Assembly: GCA_038239195.1 (NCBI GenBank) | Contig: JBBSEZ010000312.1 | Coordinates: 1-11,875, forward strand | DNA: 11,875 nucleotides | Source: JBBSEZ01 sp038239195 | GTDB lineage: Bacteria; Planctomycetota; Planctomycetia; Gemmatales; Gemmataceae | Direction: 5' to 3' | Shown: positions 1-6,252 of the stretch, one piece after another | How the letters are laid out: each line of letters begins with the position of its first letter | How positions within the stretch are numbered: position 1 is the stretch's first letter | Program-made: the position numbers and the translations under genes | Notes under the pieces: model-generated | The model's input: only the letters and a program-made list of their open reading frames with translations | What the model was told of the DNA's origin: nothing | Database searches by the model: none

Positions 1-1
1 C

Positions 2-35
2 CCCCTCTCCCTCGGTTGGGACAGGGGGAGAGGGG
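2..35. repeat. Inverted repeat at the window start
   Basis: Positions 2-11 (CCCCTCTCCC) are exactly complementary to 26-35 (GGGAGAGGGG), leaving a 14-base loop. The structure lies just upstream of the first gene, so it could be the terminator of a gene outside the window or a dispersed intergenic palindrome. There is no T-tract after it on the plus strand. The pairing is read directly from the sequence; the role is inference. Confidence 0.5.
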
Positions 36-57
36 CAGGCGAGTGAGGAGACGGCCC

Positions 58-900
58 ATGTCCACTCCGAATTGCCATCAGTGCGGTCAACCGCTGCCCG
101 ACAGCGCCGACCTGTCGCGCCGCTGTGCTGCGTGCGGGGCGTGGAACATCGCACGCGGCGGGGCCGCTCCCTCCTCGGGGGCCGGCGCGCGGGCGCCGCG
201 CAAGCCAGTCCTCGGCGCGCTCTGGCAGCGCGTGGTGGGGGCGCTGGTGCTGCTGGTGCTCGTCGGGCTGGTTGGGGGCGGGGTCGCCCTCTACCGAATG
301 CTGCGCAGCGACGTGCAACTCTACGTCGATAACGGGGGGGCGAACGCGCTCGAAGTTCGCATCGACGGCAAGCCCCGGGGCCAGGTACCGGCCGCCAGCC
401 ACGTGCGGATCGACTGCCGCTCCGGCGATCGACTCATTGAGGTAATCGACGGAGGCGCCGTCGTCTACAGCGGCCGACACACCTTGCAGGCCCCTCCGAA
501 GTCAGACAGGCCGAGCAAGTATCTGCTCAACCCCGGCAAGGCCACGCGCTATCATACCTACCAGATCGAGTACGGCTTCGCGCTGCCGATGCCCAACTGG
601 GGGGGCTTCGGCATGGCGTGGGGCGAGGAAGACGCGCGGCGGCGCAAGTATCATCAAATCGCCGAGAAGGTGACGCTGTTTCCCGCCAGCGAGTGGGCCG
701 ACGTGAGCCAGTTCGACCACGTGCTGGAGCCGGCACCGGCCGAGGTGCAGGGCAACTTGCGCGAAACGCGGCGCGTGCTGCTCCGCGTGCCAACCGCGGA
801 CTACGAACTGATCGCGGGGGCGCGCAAGAACAACAAGCCGACGCAGGCGGAGGTCGAAGAACTGGAGCGAGTGGTGGCGCCGCTTCTCCAGAGGCCGTGA
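58..900 (+). CDS. Zinc-ribbon, single-pass membrane protein of unknown function
   Basis: The 280-residue protein starts with two CxxC pairs (C6/C9 and C23/C26), a typical zinc-ribbon arrangement. A low-complexity Gly/Ala/Pro linker follows, then one strongly hydrophobic segment at about residues 57-78. The remaining 200 residues look beta-rich and contain a stretch around 85-140 that faintly resembles PEGA-type surface domains. The likely topology is ribbon inside and C-terminal domain outside, though this is inferred. The ATG at 58 is chosen over the upstream TTG at 16 because GAGGAG at 45-50 is a good ribosome binding site and the ribbon begins right after it. The stop is 28 bases before the DUF1501 gene, so the two are probably co-transcribed. 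I do not recognise a named family for the C-terminal part. A sensory or anchoring role is possible but unproven. Confidence 0.8.
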   Translation: MSTPNCHQCGQPLPDSADLSRRCAACGAWNIARGGAAPSSGAGARAPRKPVLGALWQRVVGALVLLVLVGLVGGGVALYRMLRSDVQLYVDNGGANALEVRIDGKPRGQVPAASHVRIDCRSGDRLIEVIDGGAVVYSGRHTLQAPPKSDRPSKYLLNPGKATRYHTYQIEYGFALPMPNWGGFGMAWGEEDARRRKYHQIAEKVTLFPASEWADVSQFDHVLEPAPAEVQGNLRETRRVLLRVPTADYELIAGARKNNKPTQAEVEELERVVAPLLQRP

Positions 901-928
901 AGCGCCCGGGAACCAAAGGGGGAGACAC

Positions 929-2254
929 ATGCTGGACGTGCAAGGGCCCGGCTACCGGACGTGCGACCGCTTGAGCCGGCGCAGCTTTCTCAAAGTCGGC
1001 TTCCTCGGCCTGGGCGGGCTGACGCTCGCCGATCACCTGCGCCTGCAAGCGGCGGGGGCAAAGGCAGGGGTGCCGAGCAAGGACACGGCCGTCATCCTCG
1101 TATGGCTGGGCGGCGGGCCGAGCCATCTCGACACGTACGACCTCAAGCCCGACGCGCCCGCCGAGTTCCGGGGCGAGTTCAAGCCGATCCGCACCAACGT
1201 CCCCGGCATCGAGATCGGCGAGCATTTGCCGCGCGGCGCGCGGGCGATGGACAAGATGGCGGTGGTGCGCAGCGCCTGCCACACCAACGCCGGGCACGGG
1301 ATGGGCTCGCACTGGATGCTCACCGGCTACGTGCCGACCATCGAGATCAACGACAACCTCAACCCGAGTTGTGGCAGCGTGGTGGCGAAGATGCGCGGCG
1401 CCAACGCCCCGCAGGTGCCTCCCTACGTTTGCCTGCCGAGCCCGCCCCAGAGCGCCAACGCGGCGTATCTGGGCGTCGCCTACAACCCGTTTTCGCCCAT
1501 GAGCGACCCGAACAGTCCGAACTTCCAGGTGCGCGACCTGCGGCTGCCGCCGCGCGTCGATCTGGATCGCTTCCGCAACCGGCGCGAGCTGTTGCGCGGG
1601 GTGGACACGCTGCGCCGCGACGTGGACGTGGCGGGGGCGGCCGACGGCTTCGACCGCTTCTACCGCGACGCCTTCGACATCGTGACCAGCAAGGCGTGCC
1701 GCGACGCCTTCGACGTCCACAAGGAAGACCATCGGCTGCGCGACCACTACGGGCGCGATAGCTGGGGCCAGAGCGCGCTGTTGGCCCGCCGCCTCGTCGA
1801 GGCGGGCGTGACCTACGTGACCGTGAACATGGGCGGGTGGGACACTCACTCCAACAACTTCTCGGAACTGAAGAGGCGCCTGCTGCCGCGCTACGACCGG
1901 GCGCTGGCGGCGCTGGTGGAGGACCTGCACCAGCGCGGGCTGAACAAGAAGGTGCTGGTGGTGTCCTACGGCGAGTTTGGCCGCACGCCGCGCATCAACA
2001 AGGACGCCGGCCGCGACCACTGGCCCAACGCGATGTCGGTGGTGTTCGCGGGCGGCGGGCTCAAGATGGGCCAGATGATCGGCTCGACCGACGCCAAGGC
2101 CGAGGAGCCGAAGACGCGCGCCTGCACGCCGGGCGACGTGTTCTCAACGATGTATCGCGTGCTGGGCATCGACCACAAGCACGAGTTCTACGACGCGGCG
2201 CGCCGGCCGCTGGCGATCCTCAGCGAGGGCAAGCCGATCGCGGAGTTGCTGTGA
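929..2254 (+). CDS. DUF1501 family protein with Tat signal
   Basis: This 441-residue protein belongs to the DUF1501 family (PF07394), which is abundant in planctomycetes and related in fold to the alkaline-phosphatase/sulfatase superfamily. Its biochemical activity is not established. The N-terminus has a textbook twin-arginine motif, SRRSFLK at residues 16-22, followed by a Gly/Leu-rich hydrophobic stretch, so export of a folded protein is expected. Family landmarks are GGGPSHLDTYD at 61-71, HGMGSHW at 123-129, WDTH at 304-307, GEFGRTPR at 348-355 and GRDHWP at 361-366. The repeated His and Asp residues suggest metal binding. Length is normal and no frameshift is visible. ATG 929 is preceded by GGGGGAG. 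It is 23 bases upstream of the PPC gene and 28 downstream of the zinc-ribbon gene. No DUF1549/DUF1553 partner is seen in this operon; one may lie upstream of the window. Confidence 0.95.
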   Translation: MLDVQGPGYRTCDRLSRRSFLKVGFLGLGGLTLADHLRLQAAGAKAGVPSKDTAVILVWLGGGPSHLDTYDLKPDAPAEFRGEFKPIRTNVPGIEIGEHLPRGARAMDKMAVVRSACHTNAGHGMGSHWMLTGYVPTIEINDNLNPSCGSVVAKMRGANAPQVPPYVCLPSPPQSANAAYLGVAYNPFSPMSDPNSPNFQVRDLRLPPRVDLDRFRNRRELLRGVDTLRRDVDVAGAADGFDRFYRDAFDIVTSKACRDAFDVHKEDHRLRDHYGRDSWGQSALLARRLVEAGVTYVTVNMGGWDTHSNNFSELKRRLLPRYDRALAALVEDLHQRGLNKKVLVVSYGEFGRTPRINKDAGRDHWPNAMSVVFAGGGLKMGQMIGSTDAKAEEPKTRACTPGDVFSTMYRVLGIDHKHEFYDAARRPLAILSEGKPIAELL

Positions 2255-2277
2255 CCCTCCACTCTCGAGGAAGGGAC

Positions 2278-4380
2278 ATGCGAACTTGTCGCCTGACGTT
2301 GGTGCTGTGCGCGCTCGGCGCCTTCGCGGGCACCGCCCCGGCGCAATTGCCGCACGCACGCCTCGACCGCATCTTTCCCCTGGGCGGGCAGGCCGGCTCA
2401 ACCGTCCTGCTGACGCTGACCGGGAAAGACCTCGACGACGTCAAGGCGCTCCACTTCGACCACGCCGGCCTCAAGGCGGCCTTCGTCAAGGCGGGCCAGT
2501 TTCGCGTCGCCGTCGGCGCCGACGTGCCGGCCGGGACGCATGAAGTGCGCACCGTTGGCCGGCACGGCATCAGCGGCTCTCGGCTGTTCGCGGTCGATCG
2601 CGGGTTGACGGAGGTGATGGAGAAGGAGCCGAACGACACCGCCGCCACGGCGCAGAAGGTGGCGATGAACGTCGCCATCAACGGCACGAGCGACGGGGAC
2701 GGCGACGACTTCTTCCGCTTCCCGGCCCGCAAGGGCGAACGCATCGTCCTCGATTGCCAGGCCCTCCGCCTCGACTCGACGCTGCGGGCGACGCTGGTGC
2801 TATCGACGCCGGCCGGCAAGGAGCTGGCCCGCAGCAAGCCGTACTACGGCCGTACCGACCCGCTGCTCGACTTCGTCGCGCCGGAGGCGGGCGACTACCT
2901 CGTGCAGTTGCACGACACCACCTTCCAGGGCGGGTTGCCCTATCGGCTCGTCATCAGCAACCTCCCGCACGTCGAGAACGTCTTCCCCGCCGCCATCGCC
3001 CCCGGCCAGACGGTCCAGTTCACCGTCCTCGGCCGCAACCTGCCCGGCGCGAAGCCGACCGCCGGCGGCACGATCGACCGCCCCCTCGAACAGATCGCGG
3101 TCCCCTTCACCGCCCCTGCCGACGTCCTTTCCCTTCAGCGGTTCGCGTTCCGGCAGCACCCGGCCACGCCCAGCCTGACGGCGCGCGGCCTGCAAGCCTG
3201 GCCCAAAGGGCTGGAGAAGGCCCTCAACCCGATAACGCTGGCGCTGGCCCCCGCCCCGGTGACGCTGGAGCGCGAGCCCAACGACACCGCCGCAACGGCC
3301 CAGGAGGTGAAGCTGCCGACCACCGTCTGCGGCCGGCTCGACCGGCCCGGCGACGTGGACTGGTACAGCTTCACGGCCAAGGCCGGCGAACAGATCGGCG
3401 TCGATCTCCTGTGCGAGCGCCTCGACTTCCCCGGCGACCTGTTCGTCCTCGTCACCGACGCCAAGGGGCGAGAGGTGGCCCAGTTCGACGACCACGGCAT
3501 CAACTTCAACGCGCTGGCCCAGTTCAACCGCGACCCATTCGGCGCCTTCACCGCTCCGACAACGGGGAAGTACCATCTGCTGGTGCAGGACCGCTACCGC
3601 AACGGCGGGCCGCGCTACCAGTACGTCTTGACGCTGGAGAGGCCCCGGCCCGACTTCTTCCCCGTCGCCTTTCACGAGACCAACCCCGACCCGACCTGCC
3701 CGCTGGTGCGCCGGGGCGGCTCGGCACACCTGGAGGTGTGCCTGAACCGGCGCCACTTCCGCGGCCCCGTGGTCATCGAAGCAGAAGGCCTGCCCCCCGG
3801 CGTCGCGTGCCCGCCGGTCCACGTCAGCGCGCAGACGGAGTTTGCCAGCGTCGTCTTCACGGCGACACCCGACGCCGCGGAATGGGCCGGGGCGATCCGC
3901 CTCAAGGCGTGGGCCACGATCGACGGCAAGCGCGTCGAGCGCGAGGTGCGCTGTGCGCAACGGCGCTGGGCCATCGCCAACGTCAACGCCTCGCGCGTCT
4001 GCCGGGAGATTTGCCTGGCGGTGCGAGGCCCGGCGCCCTATGGCCTCCTCTTGCCCTCCGACAAGGTGACGACCGCGACGGGGAGCTCGTTCAAGGTCCG
4101 CGCGACGGTGCGCCGCCAGTGGCCCGATTTCAAGGGCCCGGTGCGCCTCACCGGGCTGAACCTTCCTCCGGGCTTCAGCATGGCGACGGTGGAGATGCCC
4201 GCCGACAAGGGCTCGTTGGAGGTCGAGGTCAAGGTAGGTGGAGTGCCGCCCGGCAGTTACACACTCGTGTTGCGCGGCGACGCTCAGGTGCCGTTCGCGC
4301 GCACGGAGAAGGGCCCGAAGACGATGGTGCGCGTGGCCGATCCCTCGACGCCGTTGACGGTCGTGGTGGCGAAGAAGTAA
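2278..4380 (+). CDS. Secreted protein with two PPC (pre-peptidase C-terminal) domains
   Basis: The 700-residue protein begins with a Sec signal peptide (about 1-22, cleavage near PAQ-L). After it come an IPT/TIG-like beta domain (about 30-105), a first PPC domain (about 115-228) and a second IPT-like stretch (about 232-260). A second PPC domain follows (about 332-455), then roughly 245 further beta-rich residues without a recognised family. Both PPC domains open with the signature EPNDTAATAQ at 117-126 and 333-342. In proteases PPC domains are accessory modules, but no protease catalytic domain is present here. An extracellular binding or structural role is inferred. The start at 2278 has GAGGAAGGG at 2267-2275 and leads straight into the signal peptide; the open frame extends upstream to 1837, but that part overlaps the DUF1501 gene and is a shadow. 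It is the last gene of the 58-4380 operon. Confidence 0.9.
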   Translation: MRTCRLTLVLCALGAFAGTAPAQLPHARLDRIFPLGGQAGSTVLLTLTGKDLDDVKALHFDHAGLKAAFVKAGQFRVAVGADVPAGTHEVRTVGRHGISGSRLFAVDRGLTEVMEKEPNDTAATAQKVAMNVAINGTSDGDGDDFFRFPARKGERIVLDCQALRLDSTLRATLVLSTPAGKELARSKPYYGRTDPLLDFVAPEAGDYLVQLHDTTFQGGLPYRLVISNLPHVENVFPAAIAPGQTVQFTVLGRNLPGAKPTAGGTIDRPLEQIAVPFTAPADVLSLQRFAFRQHPATPSLTARGLQAWPKGLEKALNPITLALAPAPVTLEREPNDTAATAQEVKLPTTVCGRLDRPGDVDWYSFTAKAGEQIGVDLLCERLDFPGDLFVLVTDAKGREVAQFDDHGINFNALAQFNRDPFGAFTAPTTGKYHLLVQDRYRNGGPRYQYVLTLERPRPDFFPVAFHETNPDPTCPLVRRGGSAHLEVCLNRRHFRGPVVIEAEGLPPGVACPPVHVSAQTEFASVVFTATPDAAEWAGAIRLKAWATIDGKRVEREVRCAQRRWAIANVNASRVCREICLAVRGPAPYGLLLPSDKVTTATGSSFKVRATVRRQWPDFKGPVRLTGLNLPPGFSMATVEMPADKGSLEVEVKVGGVPPGSYTLVLRGDAQVPFARTEKGPKTMVRVADPSTPLTVVVAKK

Positions 4381-4419
4381 TCGTCGGGGGAGGGTACGAC
4401 CGTGCGGCGATCGGGGGCG

Positions 4420-4425
4420 TATAAT
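4420..4425 (+). promoter_or_regulatory. Possible -10 box for the HTH-PIN operon
   Basis: A perfect TATAAT lies 67 bases upstream of the ATG at 4493, in the 112-base gap after the PPC gene. It stands out in very G/C-rich surroundings. I find no convincing TTGACA-like -35 at 16-18 bases spacing (the bases there read CGACCG or similar), so the assignment rests on the -10 alone. Confidence 0.4.
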
Positions 4426-4477
4426 CGAAGAGGCGCGTAACGGGCAGCCTGAAAAACGGGACTGTTGCCGCTCGGAG

Positions 4478-4485
4478 AAGGAGGA
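4478..4485 (+). promoter_or_regulatory. Strong Shine-Dalgarno for the HTH gene
   Basis: AAGGAGGA is a near-perfect anti-16S match with 7 bases to the ATG at 4493. An ATG at 4486, directly abutting the Shine-Dalgarno, is out of frame and too close to serve, which settles the start at 4493. Confidence 0.75.
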
Positions 4486-4492
4486 ATGAAAG

Positions 4493-4903
4493 ATGCCACG
4501 AACGAGGAAACCCAAACCGGGCCCGACACCGCAACCTGAAGCGCAGTCGGCCGCAGTGAATGGCGCCCCTGATGAGGTGTTCACGCTGGCGGAGGCTGCG
4601 GCGTATCTGCGGTTGCCCGAGAAGGACGTGCTCAGACTGGCCACGTCCGAAGGACTACCAGGACGGCTGGTCGGCAGCGAGTGGAGGTTTTTCAAGGCGG
4701 CCATCCAACAGTGGCTGAGTGTCAGCCAGCCGACGACGGAGATGCGTAAAGCCGCGCTTCTTGCGGCCGCGGGGGCGTTCCGGGATGACCCCGATTTGGA
4801 GGACGTCGTCGAAGAGATCTACAAGCAGCGGGGCCGGCCGATCACCGAGGACGGGTCGTACCGCCTGTTCCACGGGTTGCGCACCGAGGATTTCGAGAAA
4901 TGA
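4493..4903 (+). CDS. Excisionase-type HTH protein, probable antitoxin of a PIN toxin
   Basis: The 136-residue protein has a charged, Pro-rich N-terminal arm (1-25). An HTH_17/excisionase-family DNA-binding domain follows at about 29-77, seen in the pattern FTLAEAAAYLRLPEKDV, a short turn with GLPGRLVG and then EWRFFKAAIQQWL. The C-terminal 55 residues are acidic and mostly helical (DDPDLEDVVEEIY), a plausible toxin-binding tail. The gene overlaps the downstream PIN-domain gene by ATGA, which is typical of translationally coupled antitoxin-toxin pairs, so it is likely to repress its own operon. No clear operator palindrome is visible upstream. The antitoxin role is inferred from position; the DNA-binding domain is read from sequence. 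It could instead be a simple regulator. Confidence 0.8.
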   Translation: MPRTRKPKPGPTPQPEAQSAAVNGAPDEVFTLAEAAAYLRLPEKDVLRLATSEGLPGRLVGSEWRFFKAAIQQWLSVSQPTTEMRKAALLAAAGAFRDDPDLEDVVEEIYKQRGRPITEDGSYRLFHGLRTEDFEK

Positions 4904-5316
4904 TCCTGCTGGACACGGACACGCTCTCGTTGCACCAGACCGGCCATCGCAAAGTGACGGAGCGAATTGCGAATGCGAGCGAGCTCCCGGCGATTACCAT
5001 CATCGCGGAGATCGAGGCCCTCCGCGGTCGCCACGATGCCGTTTTCAAGGCCGAGGATGGTGCCCGGCTGCTCGCCGCTCAGCAAGGCTTGATCCGCACG
5101 GTACGGCATCTGGCATTGTTTCAAGTTGTCCCGTTCGATGCCCCCGCAGCCGCGGAGTTTGACCGTCTGCGACAGACCAAGGGCCTGAAGAAAATCGGCC
5201 GAGGCGACTTGCTCATCGCGAGCATCGCCCTGGCGAACAGGGCGATGCTGGTCACGAGGAACCTGAAGGATTACCGGAAGGTGCCCGGCTTGCAGCTCGA
5301 GAACTGGGCCGACTGA
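4900..5316 (+). CDS. vapC: PIN-domain ribonuclease, VapC-family toxin
   Basis: The 138-residue protein spans a full PIN domain, the usual size for VapC toxins, which are Mg-dependent endoribonucleases acting on tRNA, rRNA or mRNA in the cytoplasm. Expected acidic residues are present: D5 in LLDTDTLS, E37 in TIIAEIEAL, D103 in GRGDLLIAS and an acid or Asn near the end (N121/D124 in TRNLKDY). The ending PGLQLENW also matches many VapC proteins. No catalytic residue looks lost, so the toxin should be active. It starts inside the stop codon of the HTH gene (ATGA, 4900-4903), with GAGGA at 4886-4890 as a possible ribosome binding site. The target is not predictable from sequence. The gene symbol is a family-level name only. 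Confidence 0.9.
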   Translation: MILLDTDTLSLHQTGHRKVTERIANASELPAITIIAEIEALRGRHDAVFKAEDGARLLAAQQGLIRTVRHLALFQVVPFDAPAAAEFDRLRQTKGLKKIGRGDLLIASIALANRAMLVTRNLKDYRKVPGLQLENWAD

Positions 5317-5347
5317 ATCGAGCAAGGTGCTTCCCGGGACGCAGCTG

Positions 5348-5387
5348 CGCGAACGGAGGAGCGACAGTTCGAGCTCCCCCGTTCGCG
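5348..5387. terminator. Stem-loop between convergent genes, likely bidirectional terminator
   Basis: Arms 5348-5362 and 5373-5387 pair over 15 bases with a single A/C mismatch and a 10-base loop. The structure sits between the convergent PIN gene (stop at 5316) and TIGR03000 gene (stop at 5404), the position expected for a shared terminator. No U-tract follows on either side, so it is not a canonical intrinsic terminator. Confidence 0.5.
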
Positions 5388-5403
5388 AACGAACGTAGCC
5401 CCA

Positions 5404-6015
5404 TCAAGGCCGCGCGCGAGGAAACACGATCCGGGCGTCCTGCCCGGCGCTCACGTCCACGACCTGGATCTGCTCCATTTCGCGGCCCCCGGCGGTCCAG
5501 CGGGCCCGCACGGTGTAGATAAAACTGCGGCCCGGCGGCAGCTGCGGGGAGCGGAAGGTGCGCTCGCCGCCGGTCTGGGCCGTCTTGTTGTCCTCGAACC
5601 ACACCTCGGCGCTGGACGGCACGCTCACGCGAATCCTGGCGGTGCCATCCGACGGCACGGGCTGGAGCGCCAGAACCTCTCCGCCCGGCGCGACGACCAC
5701 GGACTGCGCGGGGATCGTGCCGGGCGGGACGGTGTAGCAGACGAAGCGCCGTGGCGGATAGGGGCCATACGGGTAGGGATAGGGGCCATACGGGTAGGCG
5801 ACGGGGTCGCGCCGCCAGGTGTCGGCCGAGGAGAACGCCAGGCCGTAACTGTAGGCGACGTTGTAGCTGTAGCCGTGACCGCCGGTATAGGGCCCGTACC
5901 ACATGGCCGGGCCGATCCCGTCGCCGAAGCCCAGGAAGCCGGCCTCGGCCCCGCCGGCGCCAGCCAGCAACAGGAAGGCCGCCAGGGGCAAGGTCAGGAT
6001 GAATCGTCTGCGCAT
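5404..6015 (-). CDS. Secreted TIGR03000-domain protein
   Basis: The 203-residue protein starts with MRRRF, a hydrophobic core and a cleavage site near AEA-GF (about residue 25), a clear Sec signal peptide. A Gly/Tyr/Pro-rich central section follows, including two copies of the heptad YPYGPYP. The last 75 residues match the TIGR03000 domain, seen in ARIRVSVP, AEVWFEDNKT, the central FRSPQLPPGRSF and the ending GQDARIVF. That domain is known almost only from planctomycetes; its function is unknown. The frame stays open up to 6120, but the start at 6015 fits the signal peptide and has GAGG 8 bases upstream. That ribosome binding site lies in a potential hairpin (separate entry). The gene is 237 bases downstream of the DUF1501 gene on the same strand and probably has its own promoter. 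Confidence 0.9.
   Translation of the reverse strand: MRRRFILTLPLAAFLLLAGAGGAEAGFLGFGDGIGPAMWYGPYTGGHGYSYNVAYSYGLAFSSADTWRRDPVAYPYGPYPYPYGPYPPRRFVCYTVPPGTIPAQSVVVAPGGEVLALQPVPSDGTARIRVSVPSSAEVWFEDNKTAQTGGERTFRSPQLPPGRSFIYTVRARWTAGGREMEQIQVVDVSAGQDARIVFPRARP
5756..5797. repeat. Two perfect 21-base tandem repeats inside the TIGR03000 gene
   Basis: Positions 5756-5776 and 5777-5797 are identical. They keep the reading frame and encode a duplicated seven-residue Tyr/Pro/Gly unit, so copy number may vary between strains without breaking the gene. Confidence 0.85.
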
Positions 6016-6021
6016 CAAAGC

Positions 6022-6051
6022 ACCTCGGAGCGAGATGTAGCCGTCCGAGGT
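6022..6051 (-). promoter_or_regulatory. Potential hairpin covering the ribosome binding site of the TIGR03000 gene
   Basis: On the transcript strand ACCUCGGA (6051-6044) can pair exactly with UCCGAGGU (6029-6022), an 8-bp stem with a 14-base loop. The 3' arm contains the GAGG that acts as the Shine-Dalgarno, 8 bases from the AUG at 6015. Folding would hide it from ribosomes. The pairing is visible; any regulatory use is inference. Confidence 0.4.
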
Positions 6052-6252
6052 AAAAATCGTCCCCTTTCCCGCCCGGGCCAAGTCCGGCCTCTCGGTTTTT
6101 GGCGACTGCGCGTCGGGCAACGGCGGTGCAAATGGTGCAGCCGGTCCGCTCTGCCAACCTTCTCCGGCCCGGCCGCCGTCGTTCTGCGTTCGTTCCCTTT
6201 TTCCGGCGTTCTCGGGCGCCTCGGCACAAATGGAAGACTTTGCGCCTCTGGA
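6052..6252. other. Intergenic region between DUF1501 and TIGR03000 genes
   Basis: These 201 bases lie between two minus-strand genes. I see pyrimidine-rich runs on the plus strand and a short GGCC-GGCC stem near 6080-6095, but no convincing promoter, terminator or small gene. The in-frame extension of the TIGR03000 ORF to 6120 has no good ribosome binding site. Confidence 0.4.

Noticed and set aside
527..2020. 497-residue minus-strand open frame
   Set aside because: It lies opposite the zinc-ribbon and DUF1501 genes, is Arg/Ala/His-rich with no domain pattern, and is a product of high G+C suppressing stops.
2754..4424. 556-residue plus-strand open frame inside the PPC gene
   Set aside because: It is an alternative frame of a clear PPC gene, with Arg/Pro/Gly-rich low-complexity composition and no ribosome binding site.
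4444..4470. Imperfect GGCA...TGCC symmetry upstream of the HTH gene as an operator
   Set aside because: Only four outer bases pair cleanly over 27 bases, too weak to claim an autoregulatory operator.
2800..4704. 634-residue minus-strand open frame
   Set aside because: It runs opposite the PPC gene and the HTH gene across their intergenic region. The translation shows no recognisable family or hydrophobic pattern.
4819..5325. 168-residue frame antisense to the HTH-PIN module
   Set aside because: It looked tidy enough to be an antisense gene, but the PIN catalytic motifs on the plus strand explain the region and this frame lacks a ribosome binding site.
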